IMG/VR virus record: IMGVR_UViG_3300031239_000010
Location: 1-33,649 of that record
DNA length: 33,649 bases
Direction: 5' to 3' (one strand)
From: a virus
Position 1 is the stretch's first letter. Each line of letters opens with the position of its first letter. The translations under genes and the position numbers were made by a program. Shown piece after piece: positions 21,626 to 27,066 of this stretch. The notes under the pieces were generated by a model that saw only the letters and a program-made list of their open reading frames with translations, was not told the DNA's origin and ran no database searches.

Positions 21626-21693
21626 TCCCCGGGGCGAGCGTTAAACTCGCGTCTCCGCGCCCATGCACGGTGTCCTTACTAGACGACCCAGGA
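21626..21693 (-). tRNA. tRNA-like gene with non-canonical loops (anticodon uncertain)
   Basis: Acceptor TCCTGGG/CCCGGGG (two G-U pairs), D stem GTCT/GGAC with a 5-nt loop lacking GG, anticodon stem CCGTG/CGCGG with a 6-nt loop CATGGG, variable AGAC, T stem GCGAG/CTCGC with loop TTTAACG (C56 missing), discriminator A followed by CCT. The D arm and stem order resemble tRNA-Glu. Loss of both G18-G19 and C56 is a matched change. It may be a degenerate or an intentionally altered tRNA. CAT or TGG are possible anticodons. Confidence 0.5.
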
Positions 21694-21703
21694 AATTGAG
21701 TGT

Positions 21704-21777
21704 TTGTGCTGGCAGGAGTCGAACCTGCAACAATCCGCCAATAAGGCGGTCGTTTTGCCAGTTGAAACTACAACACA
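21704..21777 (-). tRNA. tRNA, probable anticodon TAT (Ile), closed anticodon loop
   Basis: Acceptor TGTGTTG/CAGCACA, D arm GTTT/AAAC with GG in the loop, canonical T arm GCAGG-TTCGACT-CCTGC, discriminator A. Anticodon arm ACCGC-CTTATTG-GCGGA gives TAT by position (reads AUA). The stem can extend by C32-G38, leaving a 5-nt loop, and position 37 is T instead of a purine. CCA is not encoded (ACA follows). Neighbouring tRNAs share the closed-loop oddity. Confidence 0.65.
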
Positions 21778-21784
21778 AACATCG

Positions 21785-21855
21785 GGGACCCGGCAGGATT
21801 CGACCCTGCACCTCAGGCCTTAACGGCTTGAGTTCTACCATTAAACTACGGGTCC
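21785..21855 (-). tRNA. tRNA-like gene, anticodon uncertain (TTA by position)
   Basis: Acceptor GGACCCG/CGGGTCC, D arm GTTT/GAAC with GG-containing loop, T arm GCAGG-GTCGAAT-CCTGC (T54 replaced by G). Anticodon arm CAAGC-CGTTAAG-GCCTG gives TTA at 34-36, which would read UAA stop, but position 33 is G, not T, and C32-G38 can pair. A G at 21856 can pair with discriminator C, the G-1:C73 trait of tRNA-His. CCA is not encoded (CGA). Identity open. Confidence 0.55.
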
Positions 21856-21861
21856 CGTAAC

Positions 21862-22143
21862 TCAGTAACGATAAGAGCTGCTATCAAAGGCCACAGCAGC
21901 CACCTGGACTTCGCTCGTTAGTCTATCAACCTGATCTTGAAGCTCGCGGATTTGAGCCCGCATGGTATCCAAAAGTGGAACTACAGCCGCCAGAGCGGTC
22001 GAACCAGCGGGGGCAAAGCTGGCGACACAGTCGCTGCACCAATACCGGTTCACTCCGTCAGAGTCTTGCCGGACGACATAACAATCCGCGTCGGGTGGTG
22101 TTCTGTAGACGTACACCTGCTTCCCACAAAGCCCGTGACTCAC
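21862..22143 (-). CDS. Putative zinc-binding/coiled-coil protein, 93 aa
   Basis: The start is GTG 22141-22143, overlapping the upstream TGA, with GGAGG 5 nt before. N-terminus has four Cys (GLCGKQVYV, DADCYVV, YWCSDC), a possible treble-clef or zinc ribbon; the C-terminal half is a coiled coil (MRAQIRELQDQVDRLTSEVQ). Directly upstream of the tRNA-like gene at 21785-21855. Function unknown. Confidence 0.65.
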   Translation of the reverse strand: MSHGLCGKQVYVYRTPPDADCYVVRQDSDGVNRYWCSDCVASFAPAGSTALAAVVPLLDTMRAQIRELQDQVDRLTSEVQVAAVAFDSSSYRY

Positions 22144-22361
22144 AGCGGCCTCCAGCAAGCGTGGCAGTCGTGGAGGCCCATACGGCGGGCCAGCTCGAAG
22201 CCCACGGCCGCCAGCTCGTCGTGATAGAAGCCCAGCTTCGGGGTGTGATACCCTGCTGCGTTCAAGCGCTCCTGGATGTGGATGACCTCCAAGAGGTCCT
22301 TGCGGACGTACAGGAGGGAATCGGTCGACATCTTCTTGGCAGACTCTTGAGTGATTGGCAT
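22140..22361 (-). CDS. Hypothetical protein, 73 aa, leaderless
   Basis: ATG 22359-22361 lies 6 nt after the -10 TATCAT without a ribosome site. The protein (MPITQESAKKMSTDSLLYVR) is helical and ends GLHDCHACWRPL, with a CHAC motif. Function unknown. Confidence 0.7.
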   Translation of the reverse strand: MPITQESAKKMSTDSLLYVRKDLLEVIHIQERLNAAGYHTPKLGFYHDELAAVGFELARRMGLHDCHACWRPL

Positions 22362-22367
22362 AAGAGA

Positions 22368-22395
22368 ATGATACCTCGTGTTTTGAGACTGTCAA
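22368..22395 (-). promoter_or_regulatory. Sigma70-like promoter, leaderless type
   Basis: TTGACA (22390-22395), 16 bp GTCTCAAAACACGAGG, TATCAT (22368-22373), 6 nt to ATG 22361. It probably also transcribes the tRNAs and R2 downstream. Confidence 0.75.
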
Positions 22396-22397
22396 AT

Positions 22398-22670
22398 TTA
22401 TTCTTCGGTGGCTTCTGCAACGTCAACTTCCGCAATCAGAAAAGCCCGGCGCGCGGCTTCGTTTTGGGTAAGGACCCCCAAAAACCCTGGATCATCCTCG
22501 GCGAAGACATAGTCAAACGGCGAAGAGACGATCGTCCTTATAAACTCTTCCCCGGCGTCCTTGACCCAAGCCAGGGCAAGAACGGGAATGGAATGCACCT
22601 CGCCATCTTCACGGAAGAAGGCTTCGAGACCGGCTGGGGGCGGAAGAAGCTGTTGGATTCTGTTTGCCAT
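22398..22670 (-). CDS. Hypothetical protein, 90 aa
   Basis: MANRIQQLLPPPAGLEAFFR; beta-rich middle (GEVHSIPVLALAWVKDAGEE) and an acidic C-terminus ending in ATEE. Lies downstream of the tmRNA on the same strand; AAGGG precedes ATG. No family recognised. Confidence 0.65.
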   Translation of the reverse strand: MANRIQQLLPPPAGLEAFFREDGEVHSIPVLALAWVKDAGEEFIRTIVSSPFDYVFAEDDPGFLGVLTQNEAARRAFLIAEVDVAEATEE

Positions 22671-22706
22671 TTTATACCCTTGCGTAGCGGGGGCCCGAAT
22701 AAAAAC

Positions 22707-22778
22707 ACACGCATCTTACCAACCCGGTGGCCAATCCAGGGCAAGCGGTCCTCCGGCCGGAGGACCTTTGCGGCGTGT
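22707..22778 (-). terminator. Possible terminator with large loop after the tmRNA
   Basis: ACACGC/GCGTGT (22773-22778 with 22707-22712) followed by GTTTTTATT on the minus strand. The loop holds the 20-nt palindrome at 22747-22766. It could end the tmRNA transcript, or the whole unit could be a third structured RNA; the short closing stem makes either call weak. Confidence 0.35.
22747..22766. repeat. Perfect 20-nt palindrome
   Basis: GGTCCTCCGG followed by its exact complement CCGGAGGACC. The 10-mer CCGGAGGACC also occurs in structured RNA R1 (14106-14115, minus strand). It lies between the tmRNA 3' end and the next gene. Confidence 0.6.
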
Positions 22779-22813
22779 CTGCATCTTGACCCGGTTTTGT
22801 GCCGGATCGAAAG

Positions 22814-23162
22814 TGGAGATGTGGGGAGTCGAACCCCAGTGTTGAAGAGCTACAAACTTGCTACTACGTGTGTTTCTCGCGCTTTATTTTCGTCACCCGG
22901 GACCCCACGAGAAGGAGCCTGGACGCTTTGTCCGCCTATTCTCGCCCCAATCATGGCAGACAGGTTCTTGGGGCATATCCCTGTGAATGACCAATCCCTA
23001 GAGTACGGGCACCCTCTAGTTCATGGGCTCGGCGGTTCTTTAGGCCGCGAGAGCGAACGACTGCTCGTTAGCAGGTATTACTTTGTCCGTTTTTACGAGG
23101 CCTCGGACACCTCGACACGCAACTCATTTTTCACTTACTTCAGTCGAAACCAGTTCATCCCC
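22814..23162 (-). ncRNA. ssrA: tmRNA (transfer-messenger RNA)
   Basis: About 349 nt. The 5' end GGGGATGAACTGGTTTCGAC and the 3' T arm TGGGG-TTCGACT-CCCCA with acceptor CATCTCC match the tRNA-like domain of bacterial tmRNA. The acceptor helix GGGGATG/CATCTCC has the G3-U70 pair that specifies alanine. The PK1 region GAGGCCTCGTAAAAAC is conserved. The tag frame (23072 down to 23040) reads GCT AAC GAG CAG TCG TTC GCT CTC GCG GCC TAA, giving ANEQSFALAA, which with the charged Ala becomes AANEQSFALAA, a proteolysis tag ending in ALAA. CCA is not encoded (A then CTT). tmRNA rescues stalled ribosomes with SmpB; no smpB is in this window, so host SmpB would be used. Confidence 0.92.
23040..23072 (-). 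other. tmRNA tag reading frame, ANEQSFALAA
   Basis: Ten codons plus TAA inside the tmRNA, resume codon GCT preceded by AGTAATACCT. The C-terminal ALAA is the degradation signal recognised by ClpXP-type proteases in bacteria. Confidence 0.9.
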
Positions 23163-23172
23163 GTACATACTG

Positions 23173-23212
23173 GGTACCGGGCTGCTCCAGCACCAGAAAA
23201 CAGCCCGGTACC
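23173..23212 (-). other. Strong hairpin just upstream of the tmRNA
   Basis: A 12-bp perfect stem (GGTACCGGGCTG with CAGCCCGGTACC) and a 16-nt loop, ending 11 nt before the tmRNA 5' end. No U-tract on either side, so it is more likely a processing signal (for example RNase III or RNase P positioning) than a terminator. Confidence 0.6.
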
Positions 23213-23242
23213 ACTCTCAAAATTTCCACAAATTTACCTGAT

Positions 23243-23254
23243 ACCAAAAGGTTT
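23243..23254 (-). repeat. AAACCTTTTGGT hairpin element, copy upstream of tmRNA
   Basis: Same 12-mer as at 21134-21145, here within CATACC...GGTATC pairing in the tmRNA leader. Confidence 0.4.
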
Positions 23255-23280
23255 GAAGGTATGGGCCAGGCCCTCTGCGC

Positions 23281-23286
23281 TTACAT
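23281..23286 (-). other. Start-stop minigene (ATG TAA) in tmRNA leader
   Basis: A perfect AAGGAGG (23293-23299) is followed after 6 nt by ATG (23284-23286) and immediately TAA (23281-23283). It lies about 35 nt after the predicted transcription start of the tmRNA transcript. No longer frame uses this ribosome site. Confidence 0.5.
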
Positions 23287-23327
23287 CTCTTCCCTCCTTG
23301 TGCACTAGACTCTTCGTCTGGAGAAAG

Positions 23328-23355
23328 AGATTAGCACGCCCATAGGGGTTGTCAA
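23328..23355 (-). promoter_or_regulatory. Sigma70-like promoter of the tmRNA transcript
   Basis: TTGACA (23350-23355), 16 bp ACCCCTATGGGCGTGC, TAATCT (23328-23333). Predicted start near 23320, giving a leader of about 160 nt before the mature tmRNA. Confidence 0.75.
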
Positions 23356-23361
23356 ATAAAA

Positions 23362-24852
23362 TCAAACGAGTCTCCACTTCACCTTCCCGATATCCCAAAC
23401 CCGGGCAAACCCATTGCGTTCAGTACACTCCCGTTCCGTCTCGCCCTTGTTCAACAAACCCTTCGCTCTAAGGCCGTCTTTCCGAAAACCAAACCGATGG
23501 TAGCGCTTTGTTCCCTTAAAGTACCAATACCTGGGAGGAACCGCTCCGACCTTTTGAAAACCCGTAGCTTCATAAAGCCTGCCATTGCTAAACCGTAGAT
23601 CGGAAAACGTAAAGACAGGCTCGGGATGGGCCCTCCGGAAGGCGGCGATCAGCCTGCTCAACCCCCCAACCACCGCGTTTTCGCCAACACAGTATCTCGT
23701 CAGATTCCATTCTCCTGATTTATGGGCCACAAAGGTCGCAGCGGCCACAGCGATTCCCTGGTGGACCAACCGTAGAGTGGTCCCCGCCGGGCCAGCCCCC
23801 TGAATATGGTTTTTGTCTATGAAATCTGTGCCCCCGGATTGAATTTCACACTTCCTAGCTCCAATTTTGGGCTTGACACCCAGAATGCCCTTTATGAATC
23901 CCTCCACCGCGCTTCGCCGCTCCCTCCATTCGTCCTCGAAGAGGAACAAGGAACTGGGGATTCCGGCAGCAACAAGTAAGGCGTGTTTCTGCTGCATGGT
24001 CACCTTCTCTTTACCCTCCTGGTGCCAATACATCCCATTCAATTCAATCGCTAGCTTACCTGGAACAAAAACGTCGATTTCGTAAGGTGCGATCACTTTC
24101 CTGGTGTTGTGGACTGTGTCTGGGGCCACGTTTTTTACGAAGTCAAATAATTCAAGCTCTATGCCGGATTTGGTGCAGCCGCAATAGAGGGTGCGGCGCA
24201 GGGCTATGTACTGTGCGGTCGTTGTGAATTCTCTCCCACACTTACAAAGGCAAACACAGGGCCAGCGGGTATGGACCTTGTCCGGGATGGGCTCCTTCAG
24301 TTTCCCACCGACGGAAGCAAGGACCTCTCCGACCTGACCCGAGGTAAGGGAGTATCGATTTACAGAACTGGCCTTTTGTGCGGCAGTGTATTTGCCGCGT
24401 TTGGCGATGCCGCTCGCGATCGCTCCACTTACAAACGCGCACCCACACGAAGTCGTGTTCCCCGAGAGAACGGCCTTGAGGGTGCAGGTCTGTCCAAATT
24501 CATTGCTACAGCGACACCGAAAGCGCCATGCACCGGGTTTTGTGACCTTGGTTAAGGGGTCCTCTGGAGATACCTCTGACACGAGGACAACCTGCCGCTC
24601 CGCAAGCACTCCCGAGATGTCGGCCCAGGTGCGTTTGGAGGGATTCGCCCGAGCGGCGACCTGTTTCTGTAGACAGCCGCAAGACTGAGTCACACCATAC
24701 CAAACGGCGCGGGATTTGGCTTCAAAATAGGAACCGCACAGCGGACAGGTTAGCCCGACGACCGCTTGCGTATTGAACTTTTTACCACCGAAAGTTGGGG
24801 CGAACTTCGAGCATCTCTGCTGGAATTCTTCCCAAGTTATCGGCCGAGACAT
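23362..24852 (-). CDS. Homing endonuclease-like protein with zinc modules
   Basis: A 496-aa protein. Three N-terminal Cys modules of the type CxxC...SCGC (CPLCG at 36 and SCGC at 57; CRC and SCGC near 113-138; CLCKCG and YCGC near 201-226) resemble zinc modules found in phage AP2/HNH-type homing endonucleases. A nuclease-like core follows with EIDVFVPGKLAIELNG (about 258-273), then MYWH, the EDxHD/VSR-like arrangement. The C-terminal region (FSDLRFSNGRLYEATGFQK then PPRYWYFKG) matches a domain common in phage endonuclease-like proteins. Leaderless start, 6 nt after TATAGT. It stands between the tmRNA and tail tube genes, a typical free-standing mobile gene site. Confidence 0.8.
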   Translation of the reverse strand: MSRPITWEEFQQRCSKFAPTFGGKKFNTQAVVGLTCPLCGSYFEAKSRAVWYGVTQSCGCLQKQVAARANPSKRTWADISGVLAERQVVLVSEVSPEDPLTKVTKPGAWRFRCRCSNEFGQTCTLKAVLSGNTTSCGCAFVSGAIASGIAKRGKYTAAQKASSVNRYSLTSGQVGEVLASVGGKLKEPIPDKVHTRWPCVCLCKCGREFTTTAQYIALRRTLYCGCTKSGIELELFDFVKNVAPDTVHNTRKVIAPYEIDVFVPGKLAIELNGMYWHQEGKEKVTMQQKHALLVAAGIPSSLFLFEDEWRERRSAVEGFIKGILGVKPKIGARKCEIQSGGTDFIDKNHIQGAGPAGTTLRLVHQGIAVAAATFVAHKSGEWNLTRYCVGENAVVGGLSRLIAAFRRAHPEPVFTFSDLRFSNGRLYEATGFQKVGAVPPRYWYFKGTKRYHRFGFRKDGLRAKGLLNKGETERECTERNGFARVWDIGKVKWRLV

Positions 24853-24858
24853 ATAGGA

Positions 24859-24887
24859 ACTATATCAGATGTTAGGCGGGCACTCAA
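24859..24887 (-). promoter_or_regulatory. Sigma70-like promoter, leaderless type
   Basis: TTGAGT (24882-24887), 17 bp, TATAGT (24859-24864), then 6 nt to ATG 24852. Confidence 0.6.
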
Positions 24888-24967
24888 GGCAAACCTGCAT
24901 CCCAACGTTCTGAAATGTTCCTAATCTTCTTAAACTGTGATTGGAGGCCGCTAATTACTTGAAATAG

Positions 24968-25456
24968 TTACGGAAGATTGGCCGCAGTCGGGTGCTCATC
25001 ATTGATAACCGACTCGTCGTCCACAAGGAGCCCTACGTATGAGAACGTAGCCTCGGAAAGCTGGCGAGCCGCGAAACCGCCCGAGCCCGAGGTGGGTCGA
25101 ACGTTTCGGATTTTGGCGATACGGGGCTCCTGGCCAAGGGCCTCGGCCTGGCGGTCGATGATAACCATCTCCAGGTACTCGTGCAGCAAGAGGTCCTGCA
25201 CCCGGGGCACCCGTCCGTCGGTGTGCCAGCCGTGACCAATAACGCGCCAGCCAGAGCAGGTGATCTGCACGACGTCGACCGAGGTGTAGTCAATCTCTGC
25301 CGCCGAATAGCGACCGAGGATGAATGCAGGCGAAACCTCGTACGTCACGCCATAGCTGACGTTCGAAAAAAGGCCAATTACCTTGGCTTCTCCGGTGTTC
25401 GGGTCTACCATCGCAACCTTGGCGCGAGCGCCACTCATTACTTTCGGAGCGGCCAT
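24968..25456 (-). CDS. Tail tube protein
   Basis: A 162-aa protein, beta-rich: SGARAKVAMVDPNTGEAKVI, then LFSNVSYGVTYEVSPAFILG and VDVVQITCSGWRVIGHGWHT. Such a layout (sheet strands, loop, GEAKVIG) is that of small tube proteins of contractile tails; size fits. The sheath gene lies further right on the same strand rather than adjacent, because accessory genes intervene. ATG overlaps the TAA of a leader minigene (25456-25482) and has AAGGTG upstream. Family call by architecture. Confidence 0.65.
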   Translation of the reverse strand: MAAPKVMSGARAKVAMVDPNTGEAKVIGLFSNVSYGVTYEVSPAFILGRYSAAEIDYTSVDVVQITCSGWRVIGHGWHTDGRVPRVQDLLLHEYLEMVIIDRQAEALGQEPRIAKIRNVRPTSGSGGFAARQLSEATFSYVGLLVDDESVINDEHPTAANLP

Positions 25457-25482
25457 TAGCTGTTCACCTTGCTATTGTACAT
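25456..25482 (-). CDS. Leader minigene before the tail tube gene (8 aa)
   Basis: ATG TAC AAT AGC AAG GTG AAC AGC TAA (MYNSKVNS). Its ATG is 7 nt after TAATCT (25490-25495), so it would be leaderless, and its stop overlaps the tail tube ATG (TAATG). Coding status is inferred only from this arrangement. Confidence 0.35.
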   Translation of the reverse strand: MYNSKVNS

Positions 25483-25489
25483 GGACAAA

Positions 25490-25495
25490 AGATTA
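25490..25495 (-). promoter_or_regulatory. Late-type start signal TAATCT before tail tube
   Basis: TAATCT on the minus strand, 7 nt before the minigene ATG. Matches the plus-strand virion gene signals in form and spacing. Confidence 0.4.
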
Positions 25496-25513
25496 TGACT
25501 GTGTCCTTTGTTC

Positions 25514-25542
25514 TTGACGGCTCTCAAAACAAATGCTAGGCT
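25514..25542 (+). promoter_or_regulatory. Sigma70-like promoter, near-leaderless
   Basis: TTGACG (25514-25519), 17 bp, TAGGCT (25537-25542), then 8 nt to ATG 25551. Confidence 0.7.
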
Positions 25543-25550
25543 GCCCTCAA

Positions 25551-25817
25551 ATGGCAAAATTCCCTCTCAAATGGCACAAAGAAGTCCACAAGCTCTCCGA
25601 AAACTGGGTACAGGTCAACAAACGGGACCTGGAGGTGTATATCGCCACCAAAAGCGCGGAAATAGAAGGCGCCGAACGTAAAAATGCGCGCCACGCTGCG
25701 CAAATCGCTCGGGCGGAAGCGGAGGGCATCGAGGAATTTGATAGAGACAATTTTCTGCCGGTCACCAAGAGCATGGCCCGGCGCCTGAAAGCTCAAAAAG
25801 TTCTTGACCAAGTTTGA
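25551..25817 (+). CDS. Hypothetical basic helical protein, 88 aa
   Basis: MAKFPLKWHKEVHKLSENWV, then charged helices (AEIEGAERKNARHAAQIARA). ATG follows the -10 by 8 nt; no ribosome site. Its last codons (VLDQV-stop) overlap the -35 of the next promoter. Function unknown. Confidence 0.7.
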   Translation: MAKFPLKWHKEVHKLSENWVQVNKRDLEVYIATKSAEIEGAERKNARHAAQIARAEAEGIEEFDRDNFLPVTKSMARRLKAQKVLDQV

Positions 25818-25831
25818 TAGTCTGGTAGAGT
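25804..25831 (+). promoter_or_regulatory. Sigma70-like promoter with conserved leader, plus strand
   Basis: TTGACC (25804-25809), 16 bp AAGTTTGATAGTCTGG, TAGAGT (25826-25831), leader CTTGTCCCGAACGCAAACCC, ribosome site CTAGGAGAACCCC. Shows that the element works on both strands. Confidence 0.8.
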
Positions 25832-25871
25832 AATTCTTGTCCCGAACGCAAACCCCTTCTAGGAGAACCCC

Positions 25872-26663
25872 ATGAGCGCGAACCTCGACAAAGTCATCGA
25901 CCGCATCCGCAAGCTTCTGGCCCTGGCCTCTTCGGCCAACGAGAACGAGGCCCAGGCTGCCGCTGCCGCTGCCGCCAAGCTTCAGGAAGAGTACCAGATC
26001 GAAGCCGCCCAGATCGAGCTGGAGACGGGCGAAGGCATCGACGACGACATCGTCGCGGACGCCTGGGAGGCGGAGGGGGCGAACCGATCCCGGTGGGAGG
26101 ACGCCATCCTCCTCGGCTTGTGCAAGCTGCACAACGTCAAGGTGTTTGTCACCAAGAAGCGCACCCTGGCCGGCAAGAAGGTCGCTGTCTCGAACCTGTT
26201 CGGGCGGACCTCGTCCATCCAGACCGTCAAGTACACCCTTGCCTTCCTGACGAATATCGGCGAGCGCCTGTCCCGCGAGGGGTACGCGGCTTACCTGCGG
26301 AACGCCTCGACCCTCGGCTACATCGAAAACGGGAAGGCTTGGGGCAACAGCTTCCGCGTCGGCTTCGGGCACCGCGTCCACCAGCGGCTGTGCGAGCTGG
26401 AGAACGCGAATCGGAAATACCGAGAGCAGGGCATCAACAACGGCAACCAGGCCCTGGTGATCGTCGCCAAGAACGACCTGGCCGTGCGCGACGCTTACGC
26501 GGCGTACCTGCGTGACGGGAAGATCAAGCTGCGCACGAGCAGCGCTACTGGCCGAGTCAGCAATGGCAACGGCTACGCTGCGGGCCAGGCTGCCGGTAGC
26601 GGCGTCAACCTCTCCGGCGGTGGCCGGGGACAGCTGGGCGCGGGCCCGGGGCTGCTCCGATGA
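25872..26663 (+). CDS. DUF2786 domain protein
   Basis: A 263-aa protein. Residues 5-50 (VIDRIRKLLALASSANENEA, then AAKLQEEYQIEAAQIE) carry the DUF2786 pattern: a basic helix 'KIRKLLALA' and 'NE.EA..A...A..L...Y.I'. The middle (ILLGLCKLHNVKVFVTKKRT) and basic C-terminus (KLRTSSATGRVSNGNGYAAG) are typical of longer members in phages and proteobacteria. Molecular function unknown. Codon use is more uniform and GC-rich than in neighbours. It heads the operon 25872-27420. Confidence 0.85.
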   Translation: MSANLDKVIDRIRKLLALASSANENEAQAAAAAAAKLQEEYQIEAAQIELETGEGIDDDIVADAWEAEGANRSRWEDAILLGLCKLHNVKVFVTKKRTLAGKKVAVSNLFGRTSSIQTVKYTLAFLTNIGERLSREGYAAYLRNASTLGYIENGKAWGNSFRVGFGHRVHQRLCELENANRKYREQGINNGNQALVIVAKNDLAVRDAYAAYLRDGKIKLRTSSATGRVSNGNGYAAGQAAGSGVNLSGGGRGQLGAGPGLLR

Positions 26664-26914
26664 AGCCCGACAATGAGGCCATGGCCAGGTCCTTCGGGCT
26701 CCTGCTGCAGCTGCAGGAGCTGGTGGCGGAGTACCTGGTGGCGACCGACACCAGGAAGAAGGACGTGGATTACATCCTCGGCAAGCCTAAAGGATGGACT
26801 AAGCGGCTCTTGCGAGAGTCCGAGCCCTCGAAGGTCAGCGTGGAGGATATCGCAAAGGTCTTCTGGGTCCTCGGGCTTCGGCTTGACATCAAGGTCAGTC
26901 TGGGCCATGAATAG
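26660..26914 (+). CDS. XRE-type helix-turn-helix protein, 84 aa
   Basis: ATG overlaps the TGA of the DUF2786 gene (ATGA). The segment RKKDVDYILGKPKGWTKRLL then VSVEDIAKVFWVLGLRLDIK fits a compact Cro/XRE helix-turn-helix as in small antitoxin-like regulators. No partner toxin is recognisable next to it. Likely a DNA-binding regulator. Confidence 0.65.
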   Translation: MKPDNEAMARSFGLLLQLQELVAEYLVATDTRKKDVDYILGKPKGWTKRLLRESEPSKVSVEDIAKVFWVLGLRLDIKVSLGHE

Positions 26915-27065
26915 AGACCAGGCGCTGTTCCTTTTCTGGCTGCCCCTGATTTTGGCGGGGGTGATGGTCGACCGCTTCATCAATGGGCCAGAGGAACCTG
27001 GGACTGTGAGGGAAACCCTGGAGCGACACTATCGATACCTTGGCGAGCGAGACAAAAAGGAATAG
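26907..27065 (+). CDS. Small membrane protein, 52 aa
   Basis: MNRDQALFLFWLPLILAGVM forms one membrane segment; the rest is a charged helix (TVRETLERHYRYLGERDKKE). It overlaps the previous gene by 8 nt and is followed one base later by the deaminase GTG. Function unknown. Confidence 0.65.
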   Translation: MNRDQALFLFWLPLILAGVMVDRFINGPEEPGTVRETLERHYRYLGERDKKE

Positions 27066-27066
27066 T

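Noticed and set aside
23173-23212. Hairpin upstream of tmRNA as an intrinsic terminator
   Set aside because: Neither strand has a U-tract after the stem, and it lies between promoter and tmRNA.
21975-23345. 456-aa plus-strand frame across the tRNA/tmRNA region
   Set aside because: It runs through the tmRNA and small genes on the opposite strand and has no coherent protein features.
25872-26663. DUF2786 gene as recent host acquisition
   Set aside because: Its codon use is more GC-biased than that of neighbours, but it uses the standard phage promoter and leader, so transfer cannot be argued from this alone.
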